From: Letharia columbiana
Lineage: Eukaryota > Ascomycota > Lecanoromycetes > Lecanorales > Parmeliaceae
DNA: 64,000 nt
Assembly: GCF_014066305.1 (NCBI RefSeq)
Contig: NW_023501037.1
Location: forward strand, 1,550,501-1,614,500
Direction: 5' to 3'
The notes beneath the pieces are model-generated. The model worked only from the letters and a program-made list of their open reading frames with translations. It searched no databases and was not told the DNA's origin. The position numbers and the translations under genes are program-made. Of this stretch, positions 28,543 through 39,769 are shown one piece after another. Within the stretch, counting starts at the first letter, position 1; the number at the start of each line of letters is the position of its first letter.

Positions 28543-29204
28543 CCTTAGAGGAAATACACGATTGGGGTATGTCACGTGACTGTACTATCAACTCGATATT
28601 TGTTATAACTTTCAATCAACTTTCAATCAACGTCTCATTGATATTAGGATTTCGATAACATTAAATTATTCGATATTCGAAATTAATGGATAATTATTTC
28701 GTAATTCCCTTATTATATATTAAGGTTTATACTAATTCGGGTATCTCGCTTCGCTTATAATAGCCTATTCATCAACGTCACGTGATTTATTTTTGGATTT
28801 TTGGATTTTTCTCGAAATTTGATATATAAGTAAGATATATAGCCCTATAGGGCTGTGGGACTTAGAGAAATTTTCGAAAAACTTTATATATTACCGCTAG
28901 CCATTAATTCTCTACTAGTAATATATTAATGTATTACTTTATAGCGTAGTATTGAAATAATAACAAATCGATATCTCTTTCATATTCCATTGACTGTCCA
29001 TTAACTATCCATTAATAATAAATTTGACTGAATCTACTATAAATAGAAAATTTTATATAACTCTATTCGATATACGTTATATAGAACGTAAAATCTGAAT
29101 GTATCCGGTGTGTAGTCCTTATTATACAAATCGTATAATTATAGCTAATGACTTATTAATTTTCTATTAATAGTAAATACCCATGTGTAGTAGCTCTCGT
29201 AAGG
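28543..29204. mobile_element. 662-bp MITE-like element with TA target duplication
   Basis: The left end begins CCTTAGAGG and the right end is the complement of CCTTACGAGAG. TA directly flanks both (28,541-28,542 and 29,205-29,206). The interior holds two CACGTGA motifs, several CA and TG dinucleotides and a CTTTCAATCAA direct repeat, so it has escaped most RIP although it sits in saturated RIP DNA. There is no open frame. It splits a run of AGTAATTACTAAATCG-type sub-terminal repeats of the large TIR element (28,440-28,540 and 29,205-29,310). A Tc1/mariner-like origin is likely from the TA site but unproven. Confidence 0.65.
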
Positions 29205-29416
29205 TAATTACTAAATCGGCGGATAGCATTTTAATAGTAAATAGTAATTACTAAATCGACGGATAGCGTGTAAAAAGTAAATTATAGTTGCTAATTGGGC
29301 GGAATTTAGATAGATTTTAATTAGATTTACTAATCCGACGGATTTTATAATTTTCGTAACCAACGCGCGATCAGCAATTTCAAATTTTATAGAAACTTTT
29401 CAGATTTGCAGATGTA

Positions 29417-30035
29417 AGCGTATTCTCAATTCGCTAAATATTAGATCGAGAAGGGCTAATAATAAGAATATTATTTATATAGAGGGCGATAATAGTATCG
29501 ATATCGAAATTAGTAAATATACTATAGTCGGCATTAATAGAGATAAGATCGATTTCTCATATATAGTTAATAAAGATATTATATCATATATATAAGGACT
29601 ACTTTAGACTATAGAGTGCCTTATTAAGCTTATAAACCTATCGAGAATACTTCTTTAAGATAAAACCGATAGGCTATTTTATATAGATTTTCTCTTTAAC
29701 ATTCTTATAGAGGAAAGCGATTTTAACGTTTATTTATTTTAGATTCTAATCTTTAATAGCGATTAAGATAAAAATAGCCTTATAGAATATAGATTTAATT
29801 ACTAAGGCGAAGGTTTTATTATAATTTAAGCCTTCGCGTTATTCGAAACTATATATTACTTAGTAAGTCTTATAGCGAATAATTTTATTATTAAATCCAC
29901 ATTTTAAAGTATAAACTTATTTATTACAAAGTGTAGTACGCTCATAAGATAGATTAATAAGAGTCCAGGTATTATTCTCTTTCAGCGATACGAATTCTTC
30001 GATTATACCGCCTTTTCATTACTTATAAAAAAAAT
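29417..30035 (-). pseudogene. Copia reverse transcriptase, N-terminal and catalytic part
   Basis: On the minus strand the frame opens near 30,030 with the typical Copia start: glutamate-rich E-F-x-S-L-E/K-E-N-N-T-W followed by the N-K-x-V-Y-x-L-K segment and R-Y-K. An E-R/Q-R-E-G-L-x-Y-N-x-T-F-A block follows near 29,820. The catalytic YVDD-like position (now Y-I-N-N) lies about 90 bp from the nested insertion. The frame is interrupted by several stops. It continues at 8,989 downward after the inserted element. Confidence 0.88.
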
Positions 30036-32000
30036 TATTTACCGTAGTCTCTTTATAGATCTTTAATTTATATAACTCTATATTTACGACTTAAATAATT
30101 ATAATATAGAGTATAAAAAGATTTAAAGAGAGATTTCGAGAGATTAAGTAAGAATAGTTCGAATATAAAAGTATATCGCCTTATATTATTAAGATAAATC
30201 GAGATATAATAATAGAAGTATTTACGCCGAAGTCGAAAGGAGTTATTACGAGCTTCGAAGGCTTTAGAATAGATTTAAATAATTAAATAAGTTTATCTAT
30301 ATTCATTATATCTATAGAAAAGAAATTTTCAGCTAAAGAAGGCGCTATAGGCGTATTCTCCTTTATAGCTAGATTATTTAATAATTAAAGAGATATTAAA
30401 TCGAGTAAGAATCCGTTCTTTTTCTTATTCTATATAACTTTCAATAAGTATATAATATTATTATTTAATAGTAATATTCGATAGATATAATCGTCGTTAT
30501 AGTTTACGAGAATATCTTCTTAAACGCGATATTATTCTTTCTTCTATTTAATAACTAGTTTTCTTATTATAGCGAAGCTTTTAATTTTAATATATTTAAT
30601 ATATATTAAACGAGGCTTATATCTAGTATAAGCCTAATATAAAGTAAATTTACGACTTATAATAAAGCTATAATTACAAAGATAGTTTATCGCTATTATA
30701 AGCTCTAATTAAAACTTTTAGTTAATATTAATATCCTCTATAATAATATTAATAATACTAAAAAAGATTTAATCGAGTTATTTAGCGATTTTATTTTATT
30801 CGAGATTCTCTAATTAAATTAGCTCTTAAGTAATATTATAATTAATACGATAGATATCGAAATTATAGTTTTTATACTCGCCTTTATAATTACTCTATAG
30901 GCGTCTAATAGTAAAGTTGCTATATTCGTTATAGAGCTGAAAGCGCTTAAAAGCGATAAAGATATCGCTCTTTTATTCGATAATCTTAACCTCGAAACGT
31001 TTATTATAGTTATTTAGAAAGATAATAAAGTATTTACTTCTATCGAAGTCACGCGAGGTAATAAGACTATAAATATCGCTATAAATTAAATTATTTAATC
31101 TTTCCCTCGAGTAAATATAGGATTTATACGACGTATTCTTTATTTTTTTAATAGCATATAAAGCGTAAAACTTCATTTCTACAATCTTTTTAATAAGATT
31201 TATACTCTTAAATAACTCGGCGAGCTTTCAAATATTTTAATATTTTAAATAACCTATACGAGTATATTAAAGATTAAGAGTTTCTTCGTTAATTTTACGA
31301 AGTATTCTATCGAAGTCGAAATTAAAATTAGAGTTAGAGATATTAGATTTAGCGAAGATAAAAATACCTCTATTTATCGAATTAATCTTCTTCTTATATT
31401 TCGAAATAATTTAAAGTATAGCGAATTTTATATCCTATTATTTAAATACTAGTATAGATATTAATTTAGCTTTAAACGATATTAATATAGATTTTAACTT
31501 CTATATATGAAAAATATATAGATTATTTTTTTATAGTTAAGCGATAATACTATAGTAATTAATTTTAATATTATTCGAAATAAATTTTATAGATAGATTA
31601 TTATATATTAATTATTCTTAAGAAACTAGATTTAAAGATAACCCGAAAAGGTAAAGAATATTAATAAAAATTAACTTCTTTTTCTTATTATCGATAATAA
31701 TACTAAAATATACTTTATTAATATTAATAAAGATAAGAGAGTTCTTAATATTCTTAATTAAACGAATATTATTAATTATAAAATTAAGGGAATAATACTT
31801 AATAAAGATATCTTAATAGAGAGTAAAGTACTATAAGTAGATATAATTTAAAGTCTATTATATAGGCGAGCTATCGAATTCAGCTATATATATAATATAC
31901 GTTTTTCTTTCAATATTAATAAAATTACGATAACGCTTTTTACTAAACTTATAATCTCTATTCTTATTCTTTTTATTATTAAATTTAAAGTCGTTATCTC
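30036..32000 (-). pseudogene. Copia integrase region (degraded)
   Basis: A 67-residue open stretch at 30,973-31,176 (minus) matches the start of the Copia integrase core: D-L/I-I-H/Y-S-D-I followed by P-I/L-T-S and a K-Y-F-I-I-F-L-N/D-N/D-Y block, where the first catalytic aspartate of the DDE triad is expected. The rest of the region is stop-broken and merges into the link to reverse transcriptase. Confidence 0.8.
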
Positions 32001-34113
32001 GAATATTACCTCTATTATTATCGCTATTAATATCTTTATTTTAACTCTTTTTATTAAATTAATTATATTTTATTTTAATATAATAATACTTCTTATAATA
32101 AGTATAATACTTAACTTACTTTTAAATTATATAATTATTAAGATTAAATATAATTTTTTTCTATAACTCGATAATAATAATAGAGCTTAAGTTATTTAAA
32201 GTAAAATAATAAAAGCGTTAAATAGTAAAGATATAGCTAGATTTAATACGCTTAGAAGATAAGTTAATAATTATCTAAATAAATTAAGTAATAGCGTACT
32301 TTAGCGAGAAGATAAGCTCTATATTTATCTCGTTTATTAACTTATAATTTTAAATATAATAGATAAAATAAGTATTATAGGCCTTATCTAACTCGATATA
32401 AAAGAGAAAAATAAGAAAATTAATTTTTAATTTTAACTTAAGCGATATATTAATAATATCGATATAAATACTCTTAAAGCGAATCGCGAAATTCGATATA
32501 TCTTTATATTAATTAAGATTTAATTTAAGTAACTAATAATAGAGATTATTAAGAGTATTAAAATCTTTAAACTTATTATTAATAATAATAGCCTTTTATA
32601 GAAGATAGATATTAATTTAACTTTTTAAATTTAATAATAGATTATTATCGAGATAACTCTAAATAATATTAATAGTTAATTTATACTTTAGCTCTTATTT
32701 AGCGACTTTATCTTTAACGATACTAATAAGCCCTACGATTTTAGCGTTAAGCGTATTTTCGACTAAGATAAAAACGATAGAATAATCTTTTTATTCGACT
32801 TTAATAAATTTAATAAAGCGTTATATTATAAGATATTAACGTATATCTCGCTATTATATTTAAAGACCTTTAGACTTTTTAAGCTTAGCGATATAAAGAA
32901 ATAACTCGCTAAACTTTATATTTAAATTAGTTTCTTTTAATATAGCTTTAACTTCGATATATTATTTAAAGCGCGAAGAGATTAAGAGCTTATAAGAAGA
33001 TTAAATTTAATAGACTATACGATAATATTAAAGAGATTCTCGCTATTAATTAATTTAAGAGATAACTCGCGGATTAAATTATTAAAAGTTACGAAGTTAT
33101 TAGAGAGATAAATAGATATATAATTATATTCTTAATTTTCTAAATACTTTCTAAATTAATATTAGACTTTATTTAATATCTAATTATATCGAGAAAAGTT
33201 ATATTTAAAGATATATCTATCCGCGCGTGCTTTATTATATAATATATAAAATTATTTCTAAAAGATATCTAAAGATATAATAAGCGCGTATAATCTATAA
33301 TAACTTTTAAGCTTATCTTAAACTGCGGAGAGCGTTTAATAAATAACTATATCTAGAGCGTTTAATATTATCTTAATTAAGAGAAGGCGTTAATATATAA
33401 CTATATCTAAGGCGTATAATATTATCTTAACTAATATAATTAAATAAAGGATTTTTTTAAGATATAATTAAATTTAAAGATAATTAGATAGATATAAAGT
33501 CTATATTAGATAAAAAATCTAAGAGCTCTTTATACCCTTTATTTTACGCGGTAATTATATTCTTTATTAATTAAGTATTTAATTATTAACTCGATAATCC
33601 GTTAACTAAACGATCGATAATATTAATATAATAATATTTCGCTATAATCTATCTAGCTAATATAACTATATTTTAATTAAAAAATAAGAGTACTTCTTTA
33701 TATATTACCTCTTTTATAATTATATTATTTTTATTTATAAATTTAGCGTTTTATAAACGAAATTAATATTATTTAAAGCGCTTAGCCAATTAGTTAATTT
33801 AGCGAAATTTTTAATTAATTTAATACTTAAGCTCTTTATTCTAATTCTCTACTTTATAATATAGCGACTAAAGATAGTAATAGCGAGATTCTTATAAGAA
33901 TTACGACTATTACGTAATAAGTATAATTTATAATTTAAAGATTTATAAAGCTTAGAGAATATTATCGAGTTACCTTAAAGTAAATTAATCGAGTATTTAA
34001 TATTACGATAGTATTACTAAGCGGTACAACATTATAATAAAGCTCTTCTCTATTCTTTAAGCACTTAATTAATAAGCTAGCTAGCTTATAAATAATATAC
34101 TAAATAAATATCT
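32001..34113 (-). pseudogene. Presumed Copia gag and protease region
   Basis: By position between the 5' LTR and integrase of a minus-strand Copia element, this should hold gag and protease. RIP damage is too heavy for me to identify a CCHC knuckle or a protease triad. Confidence 0.5.
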
Positions 34114-34133
34114 TATAATCTAGACTTATAATC
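34114..34133 (-). other. Possible primer binding site, initiator-tRNA type
   Basis: The bases next to the inner edge of the 5' LTR (plus-strand CTAGACTTATAATC, ending at 34,133) look like a C-to-T/G-to-A mutated form of the initiator-methionine tRNA anticodon arm. Copia-type elements of other organisms prime from an internal half-tRNA fragment of that kind. This is inference from a mutated site. Confidence 0.45.
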
Positions 34134-34272
34134 TATTAAAAGTAATAGATAAAATACTTAATTAATTAGATCTAACTGCAGAGAGCATTATAAATATATA
34201 TATCGTTAAGTCTCGATAAATCTTCCTTACCTCGACAAATCTTTCAACTTAGTTAGATAATATATTTCGATA
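34134..34272 (-). repeat. Copia LTR (5' LTR in element orientation), RIP-mutated
   Basis: The same length as 7,217-7,355, with about 25 substitutions, all toward A or T as expected from cytosine deamination on either strand. The terminal dinucleotides have become TA..TA. The AAAAT target duplication follows at 34,273. Confidence 0.92.
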
Positions 34273-34751
34273 AAAATAGATAATATCGAAGCTAAATAAG
34301 ATATAAGTATTAAGAATAATCTTATTATACACGCTAATAATTAAGTAAATTCTATTTTTTAAACTATTTAAGAGTGTGATATAAAACTTAATAATAAGTA
34401 TTATTATAGTTTAGATATAATAATATTAACGCGTTAACTAATAAATATTAAGCTATTATAGAAATCTTAAAATATTAAGCGTAATTATATTTAAAAGATA
34501 AAATTATAAATCTTTATTTATATATAATTAATCTAATATATAATAATAAAAAGTTTATTATAAAAGCTACGCTATCTAAGTTAATATTTTAATCTTAATT
34601 ATTATTATCGCTATTATACGAGTAGCGTAAAGTTATCTCTTATTTAAATATATCTAATTCTTAATTCTAATTATTATTATAGATATCGTTAATTTATTCT
34701 AGAATTATTAAATATACTTTTATATACTTTCTATATCTAATCTTTTTTTTA
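34273..34751. repeat. RIP-degraded repeat block, copy 2, right part
   Basis: The continuation of the block interrupted at 7,216. It follows copy 1 (about 4,653-5,110) closely up to a T-rich run at about 34,751, after which the two sequences differ. Confidence 0.8.
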
Positions 34752-37700
34752 TATATCGCGAGAAGATAGTTTAAAAAAATATAACTTATTATATTAAGCT
34801 ACGATACTTTCGAGAGAATATTAAAAAATATATTAACTTTTCTAAATTAACGATTTAATAAGAAAGCTATAACTATAATACGTATAATTTTATATTAAAT
34901 AGCGATATTGAAAATACGTAATAGACGTATAAAATTATCGTCGATAGCTTTAATTATAAAGTATTAACGAATTTCACGCGATTAATATTAGAGAAAGATA
35001 AACTTTTCTTATTATTAATAAATATAGCTCGCTTTCTTTTATATATATAGAGTAATAAAATATAATTATATTTAATTCTATATCTTATTAATTTAGCGTA
35101 ATTATTAATTAGAATAATAATTAGAATAACTACTTCTAAATATAGAAATTCTAATCGAGATATCTTATATATATATTATATTATAATATAATATTACAGA
35201 TATACTATACCGTAGAATATATCGCCAAGATCTTATATTATATTAGATATGAAATCATATAAATCTTAATAACTCATATTATGTTAGAGTATAATATGGT
35301 AGATTAATATCCCATACCATATCATACCTTTCCGGCTAGTACTTCTAGCTATTTAAAAGATTTATTTCGTTATCTTCGTTATAATATTTAAATCTACGTC
35401 TAAAAGAAAAGATTCTTACTATCGATCTCGTAAAAAAGAATAAATTTTTATATTTAATTAAAAAGAGCTAGTAATTAAGAATCGCTATAAGATTTAGAGA
35501 TTAACTAATTAATATATTAGTCGATTTTTAGATTAAGAAAATAAAGATAAGAAAGATATTATAGAGTATCTAGTAAAATAAAAAAATTAGAGAAAGGTCT
35601 ATAATATATAATATAAAGTTAAGAATTTAAAGAACGCGAAGAATTTAATTTATAATTACGATTTAAAGTATAGAAAACACTCGTAAAGAGAGTATCGAAA
35701 GAGGAAATCTTAGAATCCTATATAAGTCGATAGTGTGAAAATTATTTCTTACGCTACTAATATATCGTTAAGCTAGATATTAAACGAAGTATAGTTTTTA
35801 AGCTTTATTAAGTCGCTAGATTATAAATATAATTTACTTTATTAACTCGTATTTTCTAATATATTATTATATAGAAGCTCGAATTCGAAAATTTTAGAAA
35901 TCTCGAAAATTTCGAGAATTTTAAAAGACTTTATAATTTATAATCGCGAAGTAAAGTAACTTAATTAGCCCCTTATTTCTTTTCTTTATCTTATTATAAT
36001 TTTATTTAATACTTTATAATTAAATATAACTTTACTTCTTAAAAAAAGACTTTTTATAATTTTAATAATTTAAAAGTTATCGCTGAGGAAGTAAAGCTTT
36101 AATAATCTTATTCGAGATTTAAAGACGTAGAAATAGCGAATCTTAAGATTTTAAAACTAATTCTCTAAGACTAAATCGAATATATATCTAAATAATTCAA
36201 ATTCTTTCAATCGAGTCTTATAGATCTCGATAAAATAATTAATTATATTCGACTTAAAGCGAAAGAAGATTTACTCTTAAAATAGTAATATTACGATACT
36301 CTATTATAATATATTCTTAATCGTCCTTTCTAAATTTATCTAAATTATCTTTATAAATCTAAGAATAAACTTAAATAAATAAATACGTTTTATAATTAGA
36401 ATTCTTATCGTCTCTATTTATAGCGAGACTTTTTTATATATATTAAGCCTTTACTACTAAAATTTAAATAACTTCCTTAATTCCATAACTCGTTACTTAA
36501 GAATATCTCTTATTTCGAGATCTAAGCCGATCTTATATTAAACGGAAGACCTATTTAAGAATAAAGATTATTACTAGAATAAGACTATTCTTATTAAAAA
36601 AGTATTAAAAGATATTAATACTTCTTCTTATAATATAAATCTTTTAAATACTTAAATCGCTAAAATAGTAGAAACGCGAAGCTTTACTAAATTCCAGCGA
36701 TATTAATACTAGCCTTAGATCTTCGCGAGTAAAGATCTATATTAGAATTATATTATAAAAAACTAAATAGCGAAGATAGATATAAAAGACGATAAGGGAA
36801 TTAAGTAATATTATAAGATTATATTCGAAATTTAATAAATATATAGAGATAAAGAAAAAGAATATAACTATTCTCGAGATATTAGTAATTATATTAATAT
36901 TATAAAATATAATAATTATAATCTCTATTAAGAATATCTCTATTTTATTTAGAACTTTAAATATAACTTTAAGAAGATAAAGAAAGTCGCTATAAAGAAG
37001 ATAGATTTCTTAAAAAGGACTAAAAATACTTTACTAGAGATTAAGAAATAAACGATATTTCTATTAAATGCTAATACGAAACGACTTAAGAAGGATAAGA
37101 CTATCTATAAAATTAGATCTATAATAGAGAATATTATAATTAAAGCTAAATTCTTAAGAAAGATCGTTAAGAAATCGAAATTTAAGAACTTAAGTGATAA
37201 GATGATAATTAAGAAAAAATCGATTTATTAGTCGTTCGTTTTTAAGAATTCGAATTTAGAGTTAGAAGTTAAGAAAGTAGATACTTACGATAATTATATA
37301 TATATAAAAAAGAAGATTAATTTATTAAAGGATACTCTTTTAAAAATATAAGAAAAGTTAATAATACTTTTAACGACGACGAAAAGAATTTATAGAATAA
37401 TTACTTTATTCTTAATATAGTATAAAAATATAATAAAACTTATTAAAAGCGCTGCGAAACTTTTCTTTTTCTAAATTAAAATTATAAGTAAATTAAAGAT
37501 AAGAAAATCGATATTAAGAGTATTAAGAAATATTAGAATATTAATAAGCTATTATTAAATAAGATTCTTAATACCTTAAATATAGTATAGAAAATCTTCG
37601 CTAAGGAATATCTAGATCTAATAATTATTATATTCGTTTACGATAAGAATAAGAATCCTTTTATAGAGTTCGAAGAGTGAAAGAAAGATTTTATTTCTAA

Positions 37701-38400
37701 TGCTACGACTAAGAAGTAATATATATCTCGATATACTTTTCTTTCTCCGCCTCGAATCCGCCTATATATCTTTTTTCCTATATCTTTATTAAATCTTATC
37801 GAGATACTTTTACGTCTATTAAGAAAAGTATATATCTTTCTTTCTCTACCTCGAATTCGATTTTATCTTTCTTCTACGAAATTCGAAAATTAAAAGAAAG
37901 GATTTTCTATTTCTAATTCTATAACTAAAGAAAGCGCTTAATTAAAGAAAACGCTTTATACTCTCCCGATCTAGCTTAGATTATATATCTTTATATCTAA
38001 ATCTTTACGAGATAAAAAATGCGAATATTCGAGATACCTTTACGTCGAATACTTCTACGCTTTCTCTTTTATTACTTTTTAATATCTATTTTAGATTTAA
38101 TATAATATTTTCATAAGAAGTAAAACTCGTATATCTTCTTTTCTATATCTTCACGTTAGAAACTTTATAAGATATCTTAATTCTATTTAAAAATTATCTT
38201 CTTTTATACCTTATATATCTTTATATCTAAATCTTTATAATATAAGAAAAAGCTCGAGGATAATACGGCTTTTTATAAGGGAGAGTAATTATTACGTTCT
38301 TAATATAGCGTAAGAACTTAATATATCGCTTTCTTTTCTTTTTTCGAGAAACCTTACTAGCGTAACTTAGTATATCGCTTCCTTTCTTCGTAAACGTTTA
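34752..38400. other. Partly RIP-affected repetitive DNA, class unknown
   Basis: No intact frame. Composition is somewhat less extreme than at 14-28 kb. Positions 35,200-35,340 keep CA and TG dinucleotides. Short duplicated pieces occur near 37,725-37,890 (a CGAGATACTTTTACG / CTTTCTC-CCTCGAAT pair). Around 38,410 is a tetranucleotide run (ATCA)n of about three units. Plus-strand reading of 37,000-37,330 gives a lysine-rich, stop-containing peptide with no recognised domain. Confidence 0.5.
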
Positions 38401-39241
38401 TAGCTTTAGCTTATCAATCAATCAATCATAATTAAAACTAAGAAATACCTTTTCCTTCTTCGTGAAACTCCTTTCTAGAAGTACATATATGCTTCTTACA
38501 TAGTATTTCTAATAATTATTATAGATTATAATCTCTATAGAGATCTCGAATATAAAAGAAGAATATCTACTAGATAAGCTTATTAATATAAAATTTCTTA
38601 CTTAAATAATTTTTAGAGATTTCTATATAGCTAATAAAAGAGAGCTTAATAAAGATAAATTTAATAAGATAATATTAATTAAAGAAGATTTTAATAGCTT
38701 TACTAGCTATATAGTAAGATTATCGAAGTCTCTAATTATCTTATAAAAGAAAGGCTTATTAATAGCTTAGTCTAATAACTATAGTATTAATAACTTAAAT
38801 CTTAAAAAATTAAATCTAGTTTTTACTCTATTATCTTATAACGTAGATAAAAATCTTAATAGCTCTAAAGACTTAAGAATATAAGTAATAAAATATCGAA
38901 TTATAAATACTATTAAAGGCTTTAATAGATTAAGATATAAGTATACTATTTTAATAAAGTCGTTAATTCGAAAGATTAATATAATTATTTTTTAATTAAT
39001 ATAGATATAAATAATATTAACATTAAGAAGATATTTTATTAGATTAAAATTACTTATTAGATTAATAAGATAGTAGAGACTTTTTAATTAATAAATAAAA
39101 GAGTATTAACGAAAGACTTAGATAGTAGAATAACTATAAAGAATTAAGTAATAAAGTACTATTAAATAAATAGATAATAGTGGAGAAGCTTCTAGATTAT
39201 TCGATAGTTAATTAATATCGAATAATAATATTATTATTATA
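38401..39241. other. AT-rich DNA, no gene seen
   Basis: RIP-affected DNA with no open frame. Confidence 0.5.
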
Positions 39242-39324
39242 TTATAAGAGTAATATAGAAATATAGATATAAGAGTAATATATAGTAAAGATAATTCTTT
39301 TTCTACTAAGAAGTAACTACTTAT
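39242..39324 (+). repeat. 83-bp dispersed repeat, left copy
   Basis: Near-identical, without gaps, to 63,616-63,698 on the other side of the gene island and in the same orientation. It could be a fragment of an LTR, but no partner or element body is attached. Confidence 0.8.
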
Positions 39325-39546
39325 AATACTAAGCTAAGATTCTTATTAAGATATCTTCTTAGCAGATATAAAGGTAGATAAAACTATATATTTATATAGT
39401 CATAATAGCTTACTATAATACTTTTCTATTACTCGCGTAAGAGTTAATTAATTTTATTTTAATTTTAATTTAATTAATAAGAAGTTAATTTTAATATATA
39501 TTATAGTTTATTTTTATTAATTATTTTTATCTTTATTTTTATATTC

Positions 39547-39587
39547 TTTTTACGATTTTTACGATTTTACGATTTTACGATTTTTTT
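39547..39587. repeat. Short TTTTACGA-type tandem run
   Basis: Four to five units of a TTTTACGA-like 8-mer stand in a row. It is a simple-sequence repeat with no further structure. Confidence 0.8.
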
Positions 39588-39769
39588 AATAAGAAAGATT
39601 TATAGATTCGAATCGAGAATAAAGCGAAATACTTTTAAATTTTATTAAAATTACTATTACTCGACTATTTAAGCTTATATTAAAGAATATTCTTAATAAA
39701 GTAAATAAGTTTTTAATAAGCGATATTTAAATTCTTTATCTTAAAATATTTATAAGATTAAATTTAATA

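Larger units (their letters stand above)
8990..29414. mobile_element. 20.4-kb TIR DNA element, likely Plavaka/CACTA-like
   Basis: The ends are inverted: CATCT-ATAAATCT-AAAAGTT at 8,990 and the complement of CATCTGCAAATCTGAAAAGTT ending at 29,414. A TA lies outside each end (8,988-8,989 and 29,415-29,416). Deleting the element plus one TA restores an uninterrupted Copia reverse transcriptase frame across the junction, which fixes the boundaries. Sub-terminal copies of an AGTAATTACTAAATCG-like motif cluster at the right end. Inside are a degraded Plavaka-type transposase on the plus strand, a 2.8-kb direct duplication and two short elements. The stretch 9,150-13,600 is RIP-degraded DNA in which I recognise no domain. 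Confidence 0.8.
7217..34272 (-). mobile_element. Ty1/copia LTR retrotransposon, split by nested insertions
   Basis: The element runs on the minus strand. Both ends carry a 139-bp LTR that begins TG and ends CA (mutated to TA..TA in the right copy). They are flanked by AAAAT at 7,212-7,216 and 34,273-34,277; the unoccupied paralogous site is at 4,653-4,657. Next to the left LTR a purine-rich tract (minus-strand GTGGGAG) fits a polypurine tract. Minus-strand translation gives integrase near 31.1 kb, then reverse transcriptase from about 30.03 kb to 29.42 kb, resuming from 8,989 to RNase H at about 8.08 kb, which is the Copia order IN-RT-RH. Without the 20.4-kb insertion the element would be about 6.6 kb. 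All coding parts are stop-riddled. Confidence 0.9.

Noticed and set aside
7217..34272. Giant cargo transposon of the Starship type
   Set aside because: The 27-kb block is explained by a Copia element plus a nested TIR element; no tyrosine-recombinase (DUF3435) captain remnant was recognised and the ends are LTRs.
35150..35340. ATATGGTA/TACCATAT-like imperfect inverted pieces
   Set aside because: Short and interrupted, as expected by chance in AT-rich DNA; no flanking duplication.
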